From positions 1-5,588 of the forward strand of contig CAKKST010000044.1 in the NCBI GenBank assembly GCA_919903585.1: a stretch of DNA of 5,588 nucleotides, read 5' to 3'. Under the pieces are notes generated by a model that saw only the letters and a list, made by a program, of their open reading frames with translations, made no database searches and was not told the DNA's origin. Position numbers and translations under genes: made by a program. The stretch comes from Nitrospiria bacterium. Lineage in GTDB: Bacteria; Nitrospirota; CAKKRA01; 9FT-COMBO-42-15. This document shows, in pieces, positions 1-4,257 of the stretch; within the stretch, counting starts at the first letter, position 1, and every line of letters begins with the position of its first letter.

Positions 1-1214
1 GGCCCTCCTGTCTGCACAGCCTTAAACCTGCTGCCGTCTGCCACGCCTCCGCCGATATCAAAGATTATCTCTTTCAATGGTATGCCCATAGGCACCTCAA
101 TCAATCCCGGCCTCTTTATCTTCCCTGTAAGGGCAAATACCTTTGTCCCCTTGCTCTTTTCAGCGCCAAATCCTGCATACCATCCTGCGCCCTTTAATAT
201 AATCTGCGGGACATTGGCAAAGGTCTCTACATTATTTATATTCGTCGGCCTTCCCCATAGTCCTTTATTTGCAGGGAATGGCGGCTTTGACCTCGGCATG
301 CCCCTTTCACCCTCTATTGAGGCAATCAACGCTGTTTCCTCGCCGCATACAAAGGCGCCTGCCCCCTGTTTTAAATCAATATCAAAATCAAAACCGCTTC
401 CAAGTATATTTTTACCAAGAAAATCCTTTTCCCTTGCCTGAGCTATGGCTACCTTTAAATGTTTGACAGCCAAAGGATACTCGGCGCGCACATATATATA
501 ACCCTGATTTGCGCCTATTGCATAGGCAGCTATTATCATCCCCTCAATGACAGAATGTGGATCGCCTTCAAGGACGCTTCTGTCCATAAATGCCCCGGGA
601 TCGCCCTCATCAGCATTGCATATAAGATATTTTGGGCTGCCCTCTGCCTTGCGGCAGAGCTCCCACTTCATGCCTGTTGGGAAGCCGCCGCCGCCCCTTC
701 CGCGAAGGCCTGAGCGTTTTACAGTATCAATAATCTCTTCAGGCTTCATTGAAAAAAGGACCTTTTTTGCAGCCTCATAGCCGTCACGGCTAATATATTC
801 ATTTATAGAAAGTGGATTGATAAAGCCGCAGTTCTTTAAGACAATCCGATGCTGCTTTTTATTAAAAGGCATCTCCTCATAATATGGGATGGACGGATAT
901 GGATTTGCACCGTCATCAGGAAGCATCTGGCTAAGGACATGCCCTTTTTCCGGCTTATCCTTCTGGATATGAGAATGGATTATCTTTGAGATCATATCAG
1001 CCGTCACCCTGCTGTAAATGACCCTTGTCCTCTTGGGCATTACAATATCAAGGAGCGGCTCCTCATGGCACATGCCAATACAGCCAACACCAATGACCTG
1101 CGCATCGATCTTTTTTTCATGGATATATTTTTCTGCCTCTTCAAAGACAGCCCTTGCCCCAGCAGCAAGCCCGCAGGTCCCCATGCCGATTATTATCTTT
1201 GGTTTGGTTGTCAT
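1..1214 (-). CDS. nuoF: NuoF/HydB-like NADH- and FMN-binding subunit, C-terminal part missing (left window edge)
   Basis: This is the flavin subunit that passes electrons between NAD(H), FMN and iron-sulfur clusters. The frame is open to the left edge and gives 404 residues. Residues 5-85 look like a thioredoxin-fold [2Fe-2S] domain (GTCGLAAGA with C14, then C45 and C49). The FMN motif GRGGGGFPTGMKW is at 172-184, the NADH-site motif NADEGDPGAFMDR at 200-212, and GAGAFVCGEETA at 284-295. The N-terminal extension and the GDPGAFMDR form match HydB/HndC and formate dehydrogenase beta subunits; complex I NuoF usually has GEPGTFKDR. The CxxCxxC [4Fe-4S] motif and any C-terminal ferredoxin domain lie outside the window. 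The ATG at 1214 is chosen because it starts ten residues before the conserved GTCG segment; no good Shine-Dalgarno sequence precedes it. It follows nuoE in the same direction, so the two likely form one complex. The family is sure, but the type of complex is inferred. Confidence 0.93.
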   Translation of the reverse strand, partial: MTTKPKIIIGMGTCGLAAGARAVFEEAEKYIHEKKIDAQVIGVGCIGMCHEEPLLDIVMPKRTRVIYSRVTADMISKIIHSHIQKDKPEKGHVLSQMLPDDGANPYPSIPYYEEMPFNKKQHRIVLKNCGFINPLSINEYISRDGYEAAKKVLFSMKPEEIIDTVKRSGLRGRGGGGFPTGMKWELCRKAEGSPKYLICNADEGDPGAFMDRSVLEGDPHSVIEGMIIAAYAIGANQGYIYVRAEYPLAVKHLKVAIAQAREKDFLGKNILGSGFDFDIDLKQGAGAFVCGEETALIASIEGERGMPRSKPPFPANKGLWGRPTNINNVETFANVPQIILKGAGWYAGFGAEKSKGTKVFALTGKIKRPGLIEVPMGIPLKEIIFDIGGGVADGSRFKAVQTGG

Positions 1215-1240
1215 TGGTTTTAAATAAATTGCATTTACTC

Positions 1241-1319
1241 TGTCATTCCTGCGTGCCTTTGGCAGGAATCCAATATTTACAAAGACATGGATGCCCGACA
1301 GAAACCTTCGGGCATGACA
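1241..1319. repeat. Double-hairpin REP/MITE-like repeat between nuoE and nuoF
   Basis: This is a 79-bp symmetrical element. It starts with TGTC and a perfect 8-bp stem (ATTCCTGC 1245-1252, GCAGGAAT 1262-1269, 9-nt loop), followed by CCA. After a 15-nt linker it continues with TGG, a second perfect 8-bp stem (ATGCCCGA 1291-1298, TCGGGCAT 1308-1315, 9-nt loop) and GACA. The outer TGTCAT/ATGACA and the inner CCA/TGG are mutually inverted, so the whole unit is an imperfect palindrome. It has no coding content. Its style recalls dispersed non-coding repeats of Nitrospirota and deltaproteobacterial genomes, from memory. Only one copy is in this window, so the repeat status is inferred from structure. 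As RNA it could act as an mRNA-stabilising or processing element between the nuoE and nuoF messages. No U-tract follows the hairpin in the direction of transcription, so it is not a standard terminator. Confidence 0.75.
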
Positions 1320-1359
1320 AAAAAGTTGTCTTACTTATGAACTCATTGGTATAAATCAT

Positions 1360-1830
1360 TTATCCCTTCTGATACTTTTTTACTATCTTCTTTGCCTCTG
1401 TGTGTGTCACCTTGCCGTACTCATTGCCACCAACAATTACCATGGGCGCCTGTGCGCAGGCGCCAACACAGGCAACCTCTTCAAAGGTAAATCTGCCGTC
1501 CCCTGTGGTATCACCAACCTTGACCTTTAATAATTCCTTTATCTCCTTGCTTATCCTCTCAGAACCTTTAACATGACATGCTGTTCCTGTGCACACCTTA
1601 ACAATGTATTTGCCTGCCGGCTTTAATTTAAACTGGGCATAAAATGTAATAACGCCAAAGATATGGCTCGGATATATATTCAGCCCCTCTGCAATCACAT
1701 ACACAACAGGCTCAGGTATATAACCATAAGCCTCTTGCACATCCTGCAGGACAGGAATCAGGTCAGACACGCCGTCAGTATACTTTTTGATGATGCCCTC
1801 TGCTGCGCAGAGGTCAATCTCTTTAATCAA
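1360..1830 (-). CDS. nuoE: NuoE-like [2Fe-2S] thioredoxin-fold subunit (HydC/24-kDa family)
   Basis: This small electron-transfer subunit passes electrons between a [2Fe-2S] cluster and the NuoF flavin subunit. With the start chosen here it has 156 residues, the usual size of the family. The N-terminal part is a helical bundle (IIKKYTDGVSDLIPVLQDVQ, about residues 13-32), followed by the conserved GVITFYAQF stretch. The thioredoxin-like domain has four cluster cysteines, C80-x4-C85 (CTGTAC) and C121-x3-C125 (CVGAC). The start is a TTG at 1830, five bases after a GGAGG. A longer ATG-initiated reading from 1911 would add 27 residues encoded mostly by the upstream repeat (HPLPLVPSHKGRG), which match no NuoE N-terminus. 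It lies between acsB and the nuoF-like gene on the same strand. Context points to a NAD(H)-linked module serving the Wood-Ljungdahl pathway. Proton-pumping complex I is less likely because no other nuo genes adjoin it on the visible side. Confidence 0.95.
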   Translation of the reverse strand: MIKEIDLCAAEGIIKKYTDGVSDLIPVLQDVQEAYGYIPEPVVYVIAEGLNIYPSHIFGVITFYAQFKLKPAGKYIVKVCTGTACHVKGSERISKEIKELLKVKVGDTTGDGRFTFEEVACVGACAQAPMVIVGGNEYGKVTHTEAKKIVKKYQKG

Positions 1831-1835
1831 CAAAA

Positions 1836-1840
1836 CCTCC
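1836..1840 (-). promoter_or_regulatory. Ribosome binding site deciding the nuoE start
   Basis: GGAGG reads on the minus strand just outside the repeat. It lies 2 nt before one TTG (1833-1831) and 5 nt before a second TTG (1830-1828). The second spacing is workable and the first is too short, so the second TTG is preferred. No comparable site precedes the upstream ATG at 1911, which sits inside the repeat. Confidence 0.8.
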
Positions 1841-1865
1841 AACCACTGAATTCCCCTCCCCTTGT

Positions 1866-1888
1866 GGGAGGGGACTAAGGGGAGGGGG
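1866..1888 (+). other. Potential G-quadruplex, plus strand
   Basis: Four G-runs of 3, 4, 4 and 5 bases are separated by loops of 1, 5 and 1 nt (A, ACTAA, A). This fits the usual G3+N1-7 quadruplex pattern. It lies on the template strand for the genes here, so it would form in DNA and could affect passage of RNA polymerase. It competes with the hairpin at 1853-1873. Formation is inferred from the pattern only. Confidence 0.55.
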
Positions 1889-1904
1889 TGGTCTTCCTGT
1901 TTCA

Positions 1905-1925
1905 CCCTCACCCCAACCCTCTCCC
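1905..1925 (-). other. Potential G-quadruplex, transcript strand
   Basis: Read on the minus strand, four G-runs of 3, 3, 4 and 3 bases are separated by loops of 3, 2 and 3 nt (AGA, TT, TGA). Because this is the transcribed sense, the structure could form in the acsB-nuoE mRNA. It lies 26 nt after the acsB stop codon and competes with the hairpin at 1917-1939. The pattern is directly visible; folding is inferred. Confidence 0.55.
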
Positions 1926-1950
1926 ATCAAGGGAGAGGGAGAAAAGGTTT

Positions 1951-4149
1951 TTACAATATTGACGCCATCTCAAGCGCCGGATGGCCCACCTTTTGCAGAT
2001 GCTCTAAAAGTTTATCAGACTCTGTGCAGATATCCTCATCAGCGATCTTGTCAAGCAGATCAGGCACGCCCTCCTCTGCTCCCCTCTTCACGAGCTGTTC
2101 CTTGAAGGCATTCTTTAGTTCCTTTGTCATCCATACAACCCTTTTTAAACCGCCGTCTGCAAGCAGGAACTTTTTGCTGGTGAGGAAATAGCGTCCGACA
2201 CCCATAAAGCCCGGCGTCTGTAATCCGCCGCCAACAGTGCCAGCCATTGTGGAGAACTTCATGCCTGTTGGTGTCATGCCATTGAAACCGCGGTGAACGA
2301 TCATCACGCCATTTGCCTCTGGCACCACAGCAATAATGCACTCAAAACAGCCGCAGGATGTCATGGGATTGTCCATGATAGAATAGGCGCTGAAGGTTTC
2401 TACCTTTCCTGCTGATGCCTTCACAATAAATTCATCAACACCACGCCATTTTCCTTTTATATCATCATAGCACTCACCCTTTGAAATGGGCTGATTTGGC
2501 CCTGTTGGGTCAATCTCATGTGACGCCTTTGTATCAAGCCAGTTATAGGCGCCGCAGAGTCCGAGCCTCTCAGGAGATATAACGCAGACATGGGTTGGCG
2601 CAAAGGACTGGCACAGTGTGCATGAATAAAAGATATCCACAGACTCGTCGGTCATATTAGAAACCCTCTCGTTCCTCTCTATGAATATCTTCTTTGCAGC
2701 CTCCTGGTGTTTAAGTATGTCCTCTTCATCTATATAGATCGTTACCTGAACCCTATCTATAAGTGCTGGATAGTGATTTTTTGTTAGTGTTGTTAAGATT
2801 GTGCCGAGGTGATGAAGCCTGAAGCCCTCTGAATGTGCGGTCTTGCTGACCCTTCCCCAGATAATATCCCTCTGGCCCATCTGCCACACGCCCTGCGCCT
2901 CATTAATAAAGTCGTGGAACTTTCTTTCAACAACAGGTTCAAAGTCCTTCTCCATCTTTCTGCCCGCAACCTCAACAACAATGCCTAAAGGTATCTGGCC
3001 TCCCTTTTCTATCATTTCCTTATTCTTCTCGCCAATGATGGTAATCTTCCCATCCTGAACCTTTTCAATATCCCTCATCACGCAGAGCTCAAATGCAGGT
3101 GTCTTGCCGCCGCCCCACTCAATATAGGCCTCTTCTTTTCTAATCCTCTCACCTTCAAATGCAGCGCCGAATGCAACAGGTATGTCTACTTTCTGTGTAA
3201 TAATCTTCAGGCCCCTCTGCATGATAGCTGTTTCTACGAGTTTGTCCTGATCTAACTCCTTTTCAACCTCTTCGTATATAGTAACACCGCGCGGATGAAC
3301 AACAGGCACATCTGTATCGCAGAGCGCAGGGAAGCCCATGTTTATTGCGCCAGCGCCTGTTGCCCATTTCAGATCGTCAAGCTCGCCAAGCACCATTGCA
3401 AATGCAAAGACCCTGTCTTTTGTATATTTGAGAACCTTTTTATAATCGCCGCCTTTAATACCGCCGAATGTAAGCGGCGCCCTTGCTGCCCAGTTTAAGG
3501 CATAGATTGCATGGCTTGTATCAGGCCCGAGAGGAACAAGTCTTGTTGGCCAGCCGAGCTCAACGCCCTTTTTGAGTAATTGTTTTGTCATGCTGTTGCC
3601 ATTTACATTTCCACATAGGAATGTAAGGATATTTTTCTGCTGAAGCTCCCTTGCAAGCTTAACCGCCCTGTCCTCATCCTGTGCAGCGCCAATGATACAC
3701 ACATAGCCTGGCATTGTGCCGTCAACAAGCTGTATGCCGAGGTCGCGAAGGATGGAGTCTGTGATAAAGCCATTGTATGTAAGGCCAAGCTCCTTATCTT
3801 CAACAGGCTCAAGGCCGTAGACATATTTGACGGCCATAATAATCTCTTCAGCAAGCAGGGTCGCCATGCCTGCGTCAAGCGCCTCGCCAAGATACGGTTT
3901 ATATTTCTTCTCAATAGGCTCTGATGTGAGGAGTGATTTTGCATGCTCAATCTCCTTCCTCATATCTCCGAGCGTCCTTACCTCTATGCCAGTGATTGCA
4001 AAGAACATTGGCATAAAATAACCTGTATCAGTAAATTCAAATTTCAGATCAGCGCCCTTTTCCTTGATAGCCTTTTCAAGCATCACCTCAGCCTCATTCA
4101 CAATCTTGTTTGAGGCCCTTATGGCCCCGGATGCAATTATCTTAGACAT
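1951..4149 (-). CDS. acsB: Acetyl-CoA synthase, CO dehydrogenase/acetyl-CoA synthase beta subunit
   Basis: This enzyme condenses CO (from CO dehydrogenase), a methyl group from the corrinoid protein and CoA into acetyl-CoA. It is the last step of the Wood-Ljungdahl pathway and acts in the cytoplasm. It has 732 residues, against about 729 in the Moorella enzyme. The N-terminal domain (about 1-315) that docks on CO dehydrogenase is present, including the LTFGG segment near 226-230. Archaeal CdhC lacks this domain. The middle domain is about 320-500. The A-cluster is complete: C510-x2-C513-x8-C522-x9-C532 hold the [4Fe-4S] cluster and bridging site, and C599-G600-C601 bind the distal nickel. These sit exactly four residues after the Moorella positions 506/509/518/528/595-597. 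F516 of the conserved CQSFAP motif is present. A further cysteine, C604, follows the CGC motif. The ATG at 4149 has AAAGGAG seven bases upstream. acsC precedes it and nuoE follows it; a consensus promoter in the preceding gap suggests it can be expressed independently of acsC. Confidence 0.98.
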   Translation of the reverse strand: MSKIIASGAIRASNKIVNEAEVMLEKAIKEKGADLKFEFTDTGYFMPMFFAITGIEVRTLGDMRKEIEHAKSLLTSEPIEKKYKPYLGEALDAGMATLLAEEIIMAVKYVYGLEPVEDKELGLTYNGFITDSILRDLGIQLVDGTMPGYVCIIGAAQDEDRAVKLARELQQKNILTFLCGNVNGNSMTKQLLKKGVELGWPTRLVPLGPDTSHAIYALNWAARAPLTFGGIKGGDYKKVLKYTKDRVFAFAMVLGELDDLKWATGAGAINMGFPALCDTDVPVVHPRGVTIYEEVEKELDQDKLVETAIMQRGLKIITQKVDIPVAFGAAFEGERIRKEEAYIEWGGGKTPAFELCVMRDIEKVQDGKITIIGEKNKEMIEKGGQIPLGIVVEVAGRKMEKDFEPVVERKFHDFINEAQGVWQMGQRDIIWGRVSKTAHSEGFRLHHLGTILTTLTKNHYPALIDRVQVTIYIDEEDILKHQEAAKKIFIERNERVSNMTDESVDIFYSCTLCQSFAPTHVCVISPERLGLCGAYNWLDTKASHEIDPTGPNQPISKGECYDDIKGKWRGVDEFIVKASAGKVETFSAYSIMDNPMTSCGCFECIIAVVPEANGVMIVHRGFNGMTPTGMKFSTMAGTVGGGLQTPGFMGVGRYFLTSKKFLLADGGLKRVVWMTKELKNAFKEQLVKRGAEEGVPDLLDKIADEDICTESDKLLEHLQKVGHPALEMASIL

Positions 4150-4156
4150 AATAAAA

Positions 4157-4163
4157 CTCCTTT
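4157..4163 (-). promoter_or_regulatory. Ribosome binding site of acsB
   Basis: AAAGGAG reads on the minus strand, ending 7 nt before the ATG at 4149. A second purine-rich run, GGAGAGG, lies just upstream. The spacing and strength fit a highly translated gene and fix the start codon. Confidence 0.85.
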
Positions 4164-4197
4164 CCTCTCCCTAAAAGACTGACTATTTTTGTATATT

Positions 4198-4212
4198 TAG
4201 TAATAATTACTA
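4198..4212. promoter_or_regulatory. Operator-like AT-rich palindrome at the predicted acsB transcription start
   Basis: TAGTAAT and ATTACTA form a perfect 7-bp inverted repeat around one central base (4205). A second, overlapping inverted repeat, ATAATTA (4203-4209) and TAATTAT (4217-4223) with a 7-nt spacer, reaches into the -10 box. The predicted +1 of the promoter at 4219-4248 falls near 4212, so the palindrome would cover about +1 to +15, a typical repressor position. The region is very AT-rich, so some palindromy is expected by chance. The binding protein, if any, is unknown. Confidence 0.4.
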
Positions 4213-4218
4213 TTATTA

Positions 4219-4248
4219 ATTATAGTATTTTTTCCTAAATCATGTCAA
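4219..4248 (-). promoter_or_regulatory. Perfect-consensus sigma-70-type promoter ahead of acsB
   Basis: On the minus strand TTGACA (4248-4243) is followed by an 18-nt spacer and TATAAT (4224-4219). All 12 positions match the housekeeping consensus. The -35 box starts 10 nt after the acsC stop codon. Predicted transcription starts near 4212, leaving a leader of about 63 nt with the acsB Shine-Dalgarno sequence near its end. No terminator is seen between acsC and this site, so acsB, nuoE and nuoF may be read both from an upstream promoter and from this one. Confidence 0.75.
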
Positions 4249-4257
4249 TTGTTATAA

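Larger units (their letters stand above)
1853..1939. repeat. G/C-run palindromic repeat between acsB and nuoE
   Basis: This 87-bp element is built from two hairpins facing each other. The first has CCCCTCCC (1853-1860) and GGGAGGGG (1866-1873), an 8-bp stem with a 5-nt loop. The second has CCCTCTCCC (1917-1925) and GGGAGAGGG (1931-1939), a 9-bp stem with a 5-nt loop. The inner arms (about 1874-1890 and 1903-1916) are also imperfect inverted matches of G-runs and C-runs. The element begins 11 nt past the acsB stop codon and ends 12 nt before the nuoE Shine-Dalgarno sequence. It resembles a widespread family of TTCACCC/GGGAGAGGG-type dispersed repeats known to me from many bacterial genomes. 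Only one copy is in the window. No U-tract follows either stem in the transcription direction, so an intrinsic terminator is unlikely; mRNA processing or 3'-end protection is possible. Confidence 0.78.

Noticed and set aside
82..780. Plus-strand open frames opposite the nuoF-like gene (82-441, 269-466, 459-713, 547-780)
   Set aside because: Antisense shadows of a gene whose FMN and NADH motifs are unambiguous on the minus strand; no family recognised.
1220..1234. Four-codon reading frame (ATG CAA TTT ATT TAA) just before nuoF
   Set aside because: Too short and with no good ribosome binding site; the A/T-rich leader makes it likely by chance.
1291..1319. Hairpin as a rho-independent terminator after nuoE
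   Set aside because: In the transcribed direction the T-run comes before the stem, not after it, so it lacks the terminator form.
1018..1354. Plus-strand open frames over the nuoF start and the double-hairpin repeat
   Set aside because: Antisense to the thioredoxin domain of the nuoF-like gene and non-coding repeat; no supporting signals.
1917..1939. Hairpin as a rho-independent terminator after acsB
   Set aside because: The T-rich bases lie between the acsB stop and the stem; G-rich sequence follows the stem, so no U-tract is available.
1663..2191. Plus-strand open frames across the nuoE/acsB junction (1663-1878, 1862-2191)
   Set aside because: They run through the G/C-run repeat and antisense of conserved genes; the predicted peptides are repeat-derived.
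2060..2341. Minus-strand 93-codon open frame inside acsB
   Set aside because: Out of frame with the clearly conserved A-cluster region of acsB; composition is shadow-like (Arg/Trp/Gly-rich) and it has no plausible start signal.
3603..3950. Minus-strand 115-codon open frame inside acsB
   Set aside because: Entirely within the N-terminal domain of acsB in another frame; no recognisable domain.
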